A stretch of 64,000 bases of DNA from Candidatus Bathyarchaeota archaeon (GTDB lineage Archaea > Thermoproteota > Bathyarchaeia > Bathyarchaeales > Bathycorpusculaceae): NCBI GenBank assembly GCA_018396705.1, contig JAGTQZ010000004.1:390877-454876 (forward strand), read 5' to 3'. Both the position numbers and the translations under genes were made by a program. The notes beneath the pieces were generated by a model. That model saw only the letters and a list, made by a program, of their open reading frames with translations. It searched no databases and had not been told where the DNA came from. Positions 43,521-54,413 of this stretch are shown piece after piece (position 1 is the stretch's first letter; the number at the start of each line of letters is the position of its first letter).

Positions 43521-44714
43521 CTAAATAACTCCCTCTTTTCTCAGCTGGTTTATTTCTTCTTCGGAGTATCCCAAGAGATTTTTTAAGATTTCATCTGTAT
43601 GCTGACCTAACAGGGGCGGCGCAGTCCTAATCTCTCCGGGAGTTTCAGAAAATTTCATAGGTATTCCAATCTGCTTTATTGTTCCTGCTTTTGGGTGTTC
43701 TATTTCAACCAACATTTTTCTGTGTAGATCTTGGGGGTCGCGGAATCCTTCATCTATTGCATACACTGGACCACACGGCACTCCTTTTTTAAGTAATATA
43801 TCTATCCACTCATCGCGAGTCTTATTTAGGAAAATTTTTTCCAATGTAGGAATCAGCTCATCTCTATTTTTAACTCGTTTCGGGTTCGTGGAAAATTTTG
43901 GGTTTTCCGCCAAATCTGCTAGCCCTAGCGCTTCACAAAAGTTTCTCCAAATTCTGTCATTTCCAACAGCAACAGTCAAGTATTTTCCATCACGAGCCTT
44001 AAAGCATTGGTATGGTGCGATGTTTGGATGAGTGGACCCATCTCTTTTGGGGACTATGCCCGTAGCAAAGTAGTTTGCTGCCATATGCGTCATCAATGAA
44101 ACTGTAGAGTCGAGTAGTGACACATCAATCCATTGGCCCTTCCCAGTTTTTTCACGAGCAATCAAAGCAGCGAGAATCGCAATAGCGGCGTACATTCCAG
44201 CTCCGATATCTGCTATAGCTATGCCTACTTCCCTTGGAGGTCGATCTGGTTCGCTGGTAATGCCCATTAAGCCGCCCATGCCCTCAATGACTATATCATA
44301 TGCAGGATAATCTCGATACGGGCCAGTTTGACCGAAACCTGTTATTGAACAGTAAATTATGCGGGGATTAATCTTACTTATTGTTTCATAATCCACTCCG
44401 AGCCTTTTGGTTACGCCAGGTTTAAAGTTCTCTAGAAGAACATCACACTCCTTTACTAATTTGTATATTATCGCCTTACCTTTTTCACTCTTTAGGTTTA
44501 AAGTGATGCTTTTTTTATTACGATTTAAACATAGGAAATACGCGCTTTCACCCCTAATAAAAGGTGGTCCCCAGAGTCTAGCATCATCACCGCTTCTAGG
44601 CATCTCCACCTTAATTACTTCAGCACCTAAATCAGCGAGGATCATAGAGCAGAAGGGCCCTGTTAAAATACGGGATAAGTCTAGGATACGTATACCTTTC
44701 AAAGGCGGAACCAT
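43521..44714 (-). CDS. CaiB/BaiF family CoA transferase
   Basis: A 397-residue family III CoA transferase. Signatures are PLKGIRILDLSRILTGPFCS, DLGAEVIKVEMPRSGDDAR, LNRNKKSITLNLKSEKGK and DVLLENFKPGVTKRLGVDY. The catalytic-Asp region is YPAYDIVIEGMGGLMGITS. It moves CoA between organic acids. It stands alone between head-to-head or convergent neighbours. The acid substrate is not determinable; it could feed the catabolic cluster further right. Confidence 0.9.
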   Translation of the reverse strand: MVPPLKGIRILDLSRILTGPFCSMILADLGAEVIKVEMPRSGDDARLWGPPFIRGESAYFLCLNRNKKSITLNLKSEKGKAIIYKLVKECDVLLENFKPGVTKRLGVDYETISKINPRIIYCSITGFGQTGPYRDYPAYDIVIEGMGGLMGITSEPDRPPREVGIAIADIGAGMYAAIAILAALIAREKTGKGQWIDVSLLDSTVSLMTHMAANYFATGIVPKRDGSTHPNIAPYQCFKARDGKYLTVAVGNDRIWRNFCEALGLADLAENPKFSTNPKRVKNRDELIPTLEKIFLNKTRDEWIDILLKKGVPCGPVYAIDEGFRDPQDLHRKMLVEIEHPKAGTIKQIGIPMKFSETPGEIRTAPPLLGQHTDEILKNLLGYSEEEINQLRKEGVI

Positions 44715-45048
44715 AACTTTCCCCGCTTAACTTTAACATCAATGCCTTTAATTCTTGCTCCTCAATGATGCAGCGTTTATTCTCCTTTCAGAGACTCGCC
44801 TCGTTAATTAATTTTAACCCCTCTTAAAGTGGTGATACATTACTTAAAATTTATTTCCACACTTGAGAGAAGCCTTACCTCTTCTAATCTAATTAACTTA
44901 AGTACGCAACACACAGTCTGAAAGTGGTTCTAGGATAAAATTTTTTACAGAGCAATCAAACCGATTAACTACTACCAAACAAAACAAAATACTAAATATT
45001 TTTAAAATAGCAGTGTGAATGTTTACTGCGTTAGACGGTTGAATAGAA
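44715..45048 (+). other. Intergenic stretch, A/T-rich, promoter region of the beta-CASP gene
   Basis: About 330 bases without a credible gene. Near its right end AATATTTTTAAAATAG (about 44994-45009) is a likely TATA element for the gene at 45049. Nothing else recognisable. Confidence 0.5.
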
Positions 45049-46314
45049 ATGGGTTCGTTGCAGATAAGGTTTCTGGGCGCAACCCGCGAGGTTGGTAGGG
45101 CAGCCATTGCTGTGAAAACTGCAAAAACGCAAGTTCTATTAGACTACGGTGTGATGCTTAATCATGAACCGGGCTTTCCGATTCATGTTCCTCCAAAAGA
45201 TGTTGACGCTATAATTTTGGGACACAGCCACCTAGACCATTCCGGCGCAATCCCTATATTTTTTATTCATGGAAGGAAACCCGTTTACACGAACAGGCTT
45301 ACAGCAGAGCTAAGCCAACTGCTAATCGCGGATTTCATCCACCTTTCGAGCTATTATCTTCCATACGAGTATCTGGAACTGCGGGCTATGATGAGAAACG
45401 TGAAACATCTAGATTTCGGTGTTAGAGAAACCATGGGTGATTTGACCTTCGAGTTCCGTAACGCCGGACATATTCCAGGAAGTGTTCAGGTACTTGTGGA
45501 GGCGGAGGGCAGAAGGCTACTATACACTGGTGACTTTAATCTCATAGATACAAGGCTATTGGAAGGTGCTAAAATGGATTACGGAGACTTAGATGCTGTC
45601 ATAATTGAAAGCACCTACGCCAACGAAGACCACCCTGACCGTCTGGAGCTTGAGAAACGCTTTGTTGAGGAAGCAACAGAAATTGTGGAAAAGGGCGGCA
45701 CAGTTCTTGTCCCAGCTTTCAGCATTGGAAGGTCACAAGAAATTGCTTGTATCCTCACCGCCCACCATTTTGAGCACCCGGTTTATTTTGATGGAATGGC
45801 GCGTGAAGCAAGCCGGTTGATGATGAACTATTCACGTTTTTTAAGAGATCCAAAACTGTTTATGGACGCGATTCATTCAGTCAATTGGGTGGAAGGTTGG
45901 AAAGATCGTAGAAAAGCAACCAAAATCCCATGCGTGATAATATCGCCCGCTGGAATGCTTAAGGGTGGTCCAGCAGCCTTTTATGTTTCTAAAATTGGGA
46001 AAAAACCGCAAAACGCCATCTTTCTGGTTAGTTATCAGATTCCCGGAACACCGGGTAGAGAACTTCTAGAGAAGGGTGTCTGCGTTATCGATGGCAAACC
46101 TAGAAAGGTTAAGGCAACCGTTAAGCATTTTGATTTCTCATCCCATTGTGGCGCGAAAGAGCTTAAAGAGGCCATCCGCAGGATAAACGGTAAAGCAAAG
46201 GTTTACGTGATTCATGGCGCTGAGGGAAACTGTGAGCTTTTAGCGAAATGGGCTGAAAAAGAGGCTGGGTTAGAGGCTTTAGCACCCAAACCGGGAGACA
46301 CCTTTGAGGTTTAG
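45049..46314 (+). CDS. Beta-CASP metallo-beta-lactamase-fold ribonuclease (archaeal CPSF-like, without KH domains)
   Basis: A 421-residue RNA-processing nuclease. Metal motifs are LGHSHLDHSGAIP, the Asp in LLYTGDFNL and the later HFDFSSHCGAKEL; beta-CASP signatures include GGTVLVPAFSIGRSQEI, PAGMLKGGPAAFY and VIHGAEGNCELLAKW. The length and absence of N-terminal KH domains match aCPSF2-type or aRNase-J-type archaeal enzymes rather than the KH-containing FttA. It acts in RNA maturation, decay or transcription termination. Separated by nine bases from the archaemetzincin gene. Confidence 0.85.
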   Translation: MGSLQIRFLGATREVGRAAIAVKTAKTQVLLDYGVMLNHEPGFPIHVPPKDVDAIILGHSHLDHSGAIPIFFIHGRKPVYTNRLTAELSQLLIADFIHLSSYYLPYEYLELRAMMRNVKHLDFGVRETMGDLTFEFRNAGHIPGSVQVLVEAEGRRLLYTGDFNLIDTRLLEGAKMDYGDLDAVIIESTYANEDHPDRLELEKRFVEEATEIVEKGGTVLVPAFSIGRSQEIACILTAHHFEHPVYFDGMAREASRLMMNYSRFLRDPKLFMDAIHSVNWVEGWKDRRKATKIPCVIISPAGMLKGGPAAFYVSKIGKKPQNAIFLVSYQIPGTPGRELLEKGVCVIDGKPRKVKATVKHFDFSSHCGAKELKEAIRRINGKAKVYVIHGAEGNCELLAKWAEKEAGLEALAPKPGDTFEV

Positions 46315-46323
46315 TGTTCATTG

Positions 46324-46872
46324 ATGAAAATCGGTGTTCTAAGGGTTGGAAAAGTTTCCCTTGACGTTTTGAAGCGATTGCTAGAAAACTTGAATATGAG
46401 TTTTCCAAAGTCAGAATGTCAGCTTGTTTCCGATGCTTTGACTCTGCCCCCTCAAGCCTTCAACAGTTCTAGAGGACAGCATCGCTCAGACATAATTCTT
46501 GAATTAGTAAGAAATTACGCGTATAAAACAAAGGCATTTAACCGTGTCTTAGGCGTTGTCGACGTTGACATTTATGTTCCCGGGTTAAACTTTGTGTTTG
46601 GGGAAGCCGAATGTCCGGGAAAAGCAGCCCTTATATCTTTGTGGAGGCTTAGGCCAGAGTTTTATGGCAAGCCTTCAGACTTTGAAGTCTTCGTTGAAAG
46701 AGCCGCTAAGGAAGCGGTTCATGAACTTGGCCACACTTTAGGCCTGCAACACTGCCCCAACCCATTCTGTATTATGTATTTTTCCAACTCCATATTCGAA
46801 ACGGATAGAAAGAAAAGCTTATTCTGCAACATATGCCATTCGAAGGTTCAGACCAGTATCAATGAGGCTTAA
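46324..46872 (+). CDS. Archaemetzincin (AMZ) metalloprotease
   Basis: A ~182-residue archaemetzincin: the zinc motif HELGHTLGLQHC is followed by CxxxxMYFSN-type residues (PFCIMYFSNSIFETD) and the second cysteine motif CNICHSK, exactly the extended family pattern. Earlier segments FNRVLGVVDVDIYVPGLNFV and GEAECPGKAALIS also match. ATG at 46324, with a TTG just before it at 46321. Substrates of archaeal members are unknown. It lies 11 bases before a membrane protease gene, so the two proteases are probably co-expressed. Confidence 0.92.
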   Translation: MKIGVLRVGKVSLDVLKRLLENLNMSFPKSECQLVSDALTLPPQAFNSSRGQHRSDIILELVRNYAYKTKAFNRVLGVVDVDIYVPGLNFVFGEAECPGKAALISLWRLRPEFYGKPSDFEVFVERAAKEAVHELGHTLGLQHCPNPFCIMYFSNSIFETDRKKSLFCNICHSKVQTSINEA

Positions 46873-46883
46873 CGGGAGAAACT

Positions 46884-47708
46884 TTGAGCAAAAACTTCAA
46901 AACTGAACTCATTTACTTAATTCCAATTATTGTAAGCTTACTTTCCAGCGTGGGATGCGCCTATCTTCTTATGGCATCTGGAATTGAGCTTTTCAACGTA
47001 ACACCTTTTCAAGAAGAAAACCCGGTGGGGCCCGTGGGCAACGCGTTATATTTTGTAATTTTAGTCAGCTTGGGTGCCTTAATTTTGTTTTTTCTTTTAA
47101 AAAAGCGAAGCTATAAGCTTATTAATCTAATTACTGGTTTCGCCTTAGTTTTAGCCATTTTTATCCTTTCAATGGTGTATTTCTACGCGGCTTCACTGCT
47201 TTTTGCTTCATACCCAATTTGGGCTCTTGTCACGTTTTCCATGCTAACAACTTTTCTAGCAAGCTACGCGGTTTTGAGAACCCAAAGTAAGATGGGTGAT
47301 TTTGTTGTCCTATTGCTAGGAAGCGCCTTGGGAACGTTGTTGGGGGCATGCGTCCAAACCTTAAGCGCCATATTTATCCTCTGCTTTTTGGCCGTTTATG
47401 ACGCCTTTGCAGTTTATCGCGGGCCAGTTGGGAAAATAGCCCATGTAGGGCTTGAGAAACTTCGAGGTTTAAGCTTTTCCTTCAAGGATATCCAAATGGG
47501 TTTAGGTGATTTAACCTTCTACTCCATGCTAGTTAGTCATATGCTACTGTATTTCGGAATTTTGCCCTGCCTAGCCTCCTTTGTCGGGGTTCTGCTAGGT
47601 TGTCTTTTAGCTTTCAAAATGCTAGAACGAGCTGGGATTTTCCCCGGGCTTCCAATCCCAATCTTTTTAGGCTTAGCCTTAGGCTTTCTCGTCACTTTTT
47701 CAGTTTAG
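46884..47708 (+). CDS. Presenilin-like intramembrane aspartyl protease (A22 family)
   Basis: A 274-residue protein with about nine membrane segments. The YD catalytic motif is in LAVYDAFAVYRGP, the GxGD motif in MGLGDLTFYSMLVSHML, and the PxLP motif appears as FPGLPIPIFLGLALG. These are the three hallmarks of presenilin/signal-peptide-peptidase homologs, so the two catalytic aspartates are present. It cleaves peptides in the membrane. TTG start just behind the archaemetzincin gene. Confidence 0.85.
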   Translation: MSKNFKTELIYLIPIIVSLLSSVGCAYLLMASGIELFNVTPFQEENPVGPVGNALYFVILVSLGALILFFLLKKRSYKLINLITGFALVLAIFILSMVYFYAASLLFASYPIWALVTFSMLTTFLASYAVLRTQSKMGDFVVLLLGSALGTLLGACVQTLSAIFILCFLAVYDAFAVYRGPVGKIAHVGLEKLRGLSFSFKDIQMGLGDLTFYSMLVSHMLLYFGILPCLASFVGVLLGCLLAFKMLERAGIFPGLPIPIFLGLALGFLVTFSV

Positions 47709-47884
47709 GAACCAGCTAAGACAAGTTTCGTCGCGTTCACATCCACTTCCACGATTTTACAGTTTTTAAACTCTTTTAATTGGCCAGCCACATCCTTAGC
47801 TATTACTTTGCCATCTTCCGTCTTCGCATATACCACATCATTCCAAACTTCTTTTCCATCCAAGATTACTTTAAACTCACACAT
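47705..47884 (-). CDS. CooT-like small metal-binding protein
   Basis: A 59-residue protein beginning MCEFKVILDGKEVWNDVVYA, with Cys2 as in the CooT family of nickel-binding or predicted RNA-binding proteins, and ending in VDVNATKLVLAGS. A GGTGATAAAA site supports the ATG at 47884 over the longer frame beginning at 47926. It overlaps the end of the presenilin-like gene convergently. The metal is inferred from the family only. Confidence 0.7.
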   Translation of the reverse strand: MCEFKVILDGKEVWNDVVYAKTEDGKVIAKDVAGQLKEFKNCKIVEVDVNATKLVLAGS

Positions 47885-48102
47885 TTTTATCACCAACCAC
47901 AAAGTTAGGAAAAAGTTTTCCGTCAATTATAATTTTTCTGGTCGCCATTCATGAATTACGCCAACAGTTAGTGAAGGATTGAATAAAAGGACTTGCCCAC
48001 CTCCACCATGCTTGATTCAAGCGGAATTGCCAATATCGCTGAGAATAGTTAATTAACCTTGAGGTAAATACACTCTCTAGAATAGCTTGCAAGATGAATT
48101 GA

Positions 48103-48579
48103 ATGAAAAAAGAGGCAAAGCTTAGCTCTATGTCTTCAGATATTTTCAGCTTGCTTGTCGAAACAAGCGAGAAGGAAAAACGTAGACGTCGAGAAGAACT
48201 TCTAGCCCCTCTAGGAGTCAAGGAATTTTTCGTCGACGGGAAAATCACCATAGACAAGCGCATATGCAAGGGTGTGGAATGCAAGCTTTGCATCAAGGCT
48301 TGTCCAACAAACGCTCTTTTCTGGAAAAGCAGCGGCGAAGTTGGAATCATAGAAGAACTTTGTATACACTGCGGTGCGTGTGTGTTAAACTGTATGGTGG
48401 ATGACTGTATTAAAGTTGTAAGGAGAAGGGAAGACGGCAAAGTGGAGAAGTTCAGCACACCCCGCGTCTTCACCATGTTAGAGCACGGCATAAGCACCAG
48501 AAAACGTCTTGACAGAGTTAAGGCTATTTTTCCGTCCACTACGGACTATTTGAAGTTGTATAAGCCTTCGCTGATATAA
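48103..48579 (+). CDS. 4Fe-4S ferredoxin-domain protein
   Basis: A 158-residue protein with a bacterial-type two-cluster ferredoxin domain near the middle: CKGVECKLCIKACPTNAL and CIHCGACVLNCMVDDCIKV (about residues 65-105). A charged N-terminal helix (TSEKEKRRRREELLAPLGVK) and a short C-terminal tail flank it. It is probably an electron carrier or subunit of an oxidoreductase not in view. ATG at 48103; no partner gene adjacent. Confidence 0.75.
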   Translation: MKKEAKLSSMSSDIFSLLVETSEKEKRRRREELLAPLGVKEFFVDGKITIDKRICKGVECKLCIKACPTNALFWKSSGEVGIIEELCIHCGACVLNCMVDDCIKVVRRREDGKVEKFSTPRVFTMLEHGISTRKRLDRVKAIFPSTTDYLKLYKPSLI

Positions 48580-48589
48580 TCCGATCTAA

Positions 48590-49376
48590 TTAGGCTCTAG
48601 AAAGAGCCTTTCTAACTTCCTCTTGGAAATTTTCTTTGTCCAAAAAGAAGGTAGTTATAGGTCTTCCATTGACCGCGCATAACGGTACTTGTCCCCGCTT
48701 TTTCACCTCATCATATTCTTCAAACATGTTTATCGCTCGTATGGGCAAATCTGGTGCTGCTTCACTTATAGCTGCTTTCACTTGTCCAATGAAGTATATT
48801 CAAAATGGGCATGAAGGATCGTAGAATATAAGCGCTTTGCCTCTATCTTCCGGTTGGGGTTAAATTCACCAGCTTTTGGCTTGTGTATGTATCCCTCTTT
48901 CAACGGGTAGTACAGCAGGAATGAGTTGTTTTCCATGGCCTTTCTGAATCCCATCTTTAGATAGAACAAGTTTGGGGGTAATATCCAGGCTCGCTGAAAG
49001 CCCATGTAACCAAAGCTAAAGGCGGTGCATTGTCAAAATATGGCTTGGGTTTCTCCGCGTCCCTAATCAAAGCGTTCAAGAGGACTTTTCCAACGCCTCG
49101 CTGCTGGTTTCGCCAATCTGGAACAAATATACATGTTATTTCTAGAAGTTTTTCCTCGAGTTTTGGCTGGTACTGGATTAAACCTGCTGGGGCTTCGTTT
49201 ACGCAAGCAATTTTCGCCACTTCACCAAAAATTTCAAGATTTTTCTTAACCCATTTTTTCTTGGCGTTTGCCACTTCAACAAGAGACAGGCTATTTCTGC
49301 TTTCTGGTGGAATGCAAAGATATATTAGCGAATCAATATCTTCAAATTCAACCTCTTTTACTTTACAGAATTCCAA
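48590..49376 (-). pseudogene. GNAT acetyltransferase fused to a thioredoxin-like redox domain, broken (two frameshifts and an in-frame TGA)
   Basis: Reading from the TTG at 49376, an acetyltransferase domain (IFVPDWRNQQRGVGKVLLNA has the acetyl-CoA loop) leads to AFSEPGYY. Adding one C in the run at 48974-48978 continues it as PPNLFYLKMGFRKAMENNSF. Another C at 48856-48859 continues it as PEDRGKALIFYDPSCPF. There a TGA (48802-48800) replaces the second cysteine of a CxxC motif, and the same frame resumes with IYFIGQVKAAISEAAPDLP and runs to 48590 as a thioredoxin-like domain. It is either a decayed gene, sequencing error plus a stop, or a selenocysteine codon; the last is unproven. Confidence 0.65.
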
Positions 49377-49444
49377 ACCTCACAACTCGCAATTAACTTG
49401 TTCATAGTACTATAATAATGTTTGCCAACAAACTCTTTTTGTGA

Positions 49445-51712
<2,268 letters not shown>

Positions 51713-51812
51713 CGACTTCGTGGTTTAGAGTTTAGAACATCTTGAAAGGCGAAAATAGTAAAGCTTTTAACCACAGAACTATGCAAATACTAATCTTCGT
51801 GAGGGAATACTA

Positions 51813-54383
51813 TTGGGCGGTGAAGATTTTGAGGTAAGGCGGATCATATGTCACAATGGTATGGGCGGATGTTTTGAACATTGCGGTTTAATAGCATATA
51901 TCGACAGGAAGACCGGCAAACTTGTTAAAGTGGAGGGAAACCCAGATCACCCTTTAAGCAGAGGTTTCATGTGCCTAGGTCGAAGAAAAGCCGCTGAAAC
52001 TAAAAATTGGCCAGCATCTCTACTCTATCATCCAAACCAACTCTTGTATCCATTAAAACGGGTCGGTGAAAGAGGGGAGGGCAAATGGCAACGTATATCT
52101 TACGAGCAAGCGTTAGATGAGATTGCGGCTAAACTAAAAGAACTAAAGGAAAAATATGGACCTGAATGTCTTGGTTTCATAGAGGGAACTTATCGGTCAG
52201 ATGCGTTTTTGGTGCGAGCGCGGTTTTCCAATGCTTGGGGGAATCCTGGGAACTATACATCACCTGGTACAGTTTGCCATCATAACAATTGGGCGCTGGA
52301 GCAGATGATGATCGGCGCGTGTATAGAGACAACTCCGTTAATTTCTGATAAAACTAGGTTGCTGGTTTCTATAGGTTTTAATTTCGCTGAGGCATTACCC
52401 CGTACTTGGCACATAATAAAAACACAATTTAGGAGAAACCTCAAGCTGGTGGTGGTTGATCCTAGAGTTACCGAAACTGTAAGAGAGGGCGATATCCATT
52501 TACAAATAAGACCTGCAACCGATGGAGCTTTAGTTCTCTCATGGATTAAGACATTGATTGATAATGAAATGTATGATAAAGAGTTCTTAAAAGAATGGAC
52601 TAACGCACCATTCCTTGTGAGGACTGATTTAAGAAAACTTTTGAGAGAAAGCGACATCATCGCAAACGGTTCCAAAGAAAATTTTGTGGTATGGAACGAG
52701 AAAACCAACGAAGTTGCTGTCTGGAAATCTAGAAGTTTTGAATATAACCCTAAAGACACTGTTCCAACACTAACTGGAACTTATAAAGTAAGACTGTCAA
52801 GTGGGAGAGAAGTTGAATGTAAAACTGTATGGCAAATGTTCATTGAACGAGTGAACAAGTACACTCCGGAGTATGTTGAAAAGATCACATGGATCCCTGC
52901 AGAAAAAATTGTTGAAACCGCTAAGCTCCTTTGGGAGAATAGGCCTGGAGGTATAGCTAAAGGAGTAGCTCCCTGCCAAACTGGAAGTGACAACAGGTGG
53001 CACATTGCGCTTGTTACACTAATTCTCATGCTGGGGAATCTAGACGTTGATGGAGGACAAGTTTTAGGTAGACATAAACCTGGACCTGTGATAAACGGGA
53101 GGCCATTCCGAGAAAGTATTTTTGAACTACAAGAGATTGTTAAACCGGAGGTTAAGAAAAAACAGCTTGGCTATGACGAATTTAGACTGTCTTCTTGGCT
53201 CGCTTTTGACATGCATAACGAACATTACAAAAGGGTTTGGGGTGTACCTCAAGCACAAGCAAGCCACACATTTGGAAGTCCATGGTCAACATTTGTGCGA
53301 GCAGTGCTGGAAGGGAAACCATATCCGTTGAAAGCTATTATTGTTTGGGGCGGGAACCCCATGATGTGGGCCCCCAACACTAAAAAGGTATATAAAGTGC
53401 TTAAAAGCCCAAACTTAGAGTTATTAGTCGTACTGGACCACTGGATGACTCCCACAGCTGCTCTTGCAGATTACGTAATACCCGTGGCTTGTAAATCGCT
53501 TGAACACTCATATGCATGCAACTTTGAAGATACATTTGATGTTCTCTGGGTCGGAGAAAGAGCGGTTAAACCTCTTGGTGAGAGGCGAAGCGACTTCGAG
53601 TTTTTCAAGGATCTTGCTGATAGATTGGGAGTTGGTGAATATATTCCTTGGAAGGATGTAGAAGAATATGAAAAAACCAAGCTTCAAGAGGTGTTTGGCC
53701 TATCGCTTGAAGAGGGAGCACAGTTAGGTGCATTATTCTCAAACACACCGGGGTACTTACCAACAGAATATCGCAGTTACGCCTACATCGAACCAAAGAC
53801 TGGCAAACCAAGGGGTTTCGCAACACCAAGCGGAAAAGCTGAAATATGGAGCAGTATCATCGAAGAGCTAGGGTATGATCCATTACCCGAATACATAGAG
53901 CCACCAGAAAGTCCAATAAGCACCCCTGAAGTGGCAAAAGAGTATCCTCTAATACTCACAACTGGTGGAAGATTTCAGCCGATGTTTCACGGAGAAAACA
54001 GACAATGGGGTATAGGTTTTCGAGAACAGCATCCTTGGCCGGTTTGTGACATCCATTATGAGACAGCTCGTGAGCTTGGAATCATAGATGGGGACTGGGT
54101 TTGGATAGAAACTAGAAGAGGACGAATACTCCAAAAGGCAAAAGTTGGGCCTCACATTCATCCAAAGGTGGTGAATGTTCAAGCATCTTGGTGGTATCCA
54201 GAACTTCCACCAGAAGAACCATGGCTTTGTGGGGCTTTCATATCCAATGCTAACGTCCTCACACTTGACGACTCTGATACATTATGTCCCATGTATGGGA
54301 ACTGGTGGAACAGAGGCCTCCTTTGTAAGGTATATAAAGCTAAGCCTGAAGACCTTCAAATGCTACCTTTTATTAAGCCCTAA
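51813..54383 (+). CDS. Molybdopterin/tungstopterin-dependent oxidoreductase (DMSO reductase family)
   Basis: An 856-residue catalytic subunit with an N-terminal 4Fe-4S domain (Cys13, 20, 24 and 54). The probable metal ligand is Cys155 in SPGTVCHHNNW. Later family segments are LVVVDPRVTETV, PGGIAKGVAPCQTGSDNRWH and LGNLDVDGGQVLG. A C-terminal MGD-binding domain holds LILTTGGRFQPMFHGENRQW and NVQASWWYPE. No signal peptide or membrane partner is present, so it is cytoplasmic. Possible relatives include acetylene hydratase, transhydroxylase and formate dehydrogenase types. TTG start. It opens the catabolic-looking cluster. Confidence 0.85.
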   Translation: MGGEDFEVRRIICHNGMGGCFEHCGLIAYIDRKTGKLVKVEGNPDHPLSRGFMCLGRRKAAETKNWPASLLYHPNQLLYPLKRVGERGEGKWQRISYEQALDEIAAKLKELKEKYGPECLGFIEGTYRSDAFLVRARFSNAWGNPGNYTSPGTVCHHNNWALEQMMIGACIETTPLISDKTRLLVSIGFNFAEALPRTWHIIKTQFRRNLKLVVVDPRVTETVREGDIHLQIRPATDGALVLSWIKTLIDNEMYDKEFLKEWTNAPFLVRTDLRKLLRESDIIANGSKENFVVWNEKTNEVAVWKSRSFEYNPKDTVPTLTGTYKVRLSSGREVECKTVWQMFIERVNKYTPEYVEKITWIPAEKIVETAKLLWENRPGGIAKGVAPCQTGSDNRWHIALVTLILMLGNLDVDGGQVLGRHKPGPVINGRPFRESIFELQEIVKPEVKKKQLGYDEFRLSSWLAFDMHNEHYKRVWGVPQAQASHTFGSPWSTFVRAVLEGKPYPLKAIIVWGGNPMMWAPNTKKVYKVLKSPNLELLVVLDHWMTPTAALADYVIPVACKSLEHSYACNFEDTFDVLWVGERAVKPLGERRSDFEFFKDLADRLGVGEYIPWKDVEEYEKTKLQEVFGLSLEEGAQLGALFSNTPGYLPTEYRSYAYIEPKTGKPRGFATPSGKAEIWSSIIEELGYDPLPEYIEPPESPISTPEVAKEYPLILTTGGRFQPMFHGENRQWGIGFREQHPWPVCDIHYETARELGIIDGDWVWIETRRGRILQKAKVGPHIHPKVVNVQASWWYPELPPEEPWLCGAFISNANVLTLDDSDTLCPMYGNWWNRGLLCKVYKAKPEDLQMLPFIKP

Positions 54384-54413
54384 CTTAATCTCTAACAATC
54401 ACCCCATTATTTT

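Noticed and set aside
48590..49376. Firm call of a selenoprotein
   Set aside because: The gene also needs two frame corrections, and no SECIS element or selenocysteine machinery can be seen in this window.
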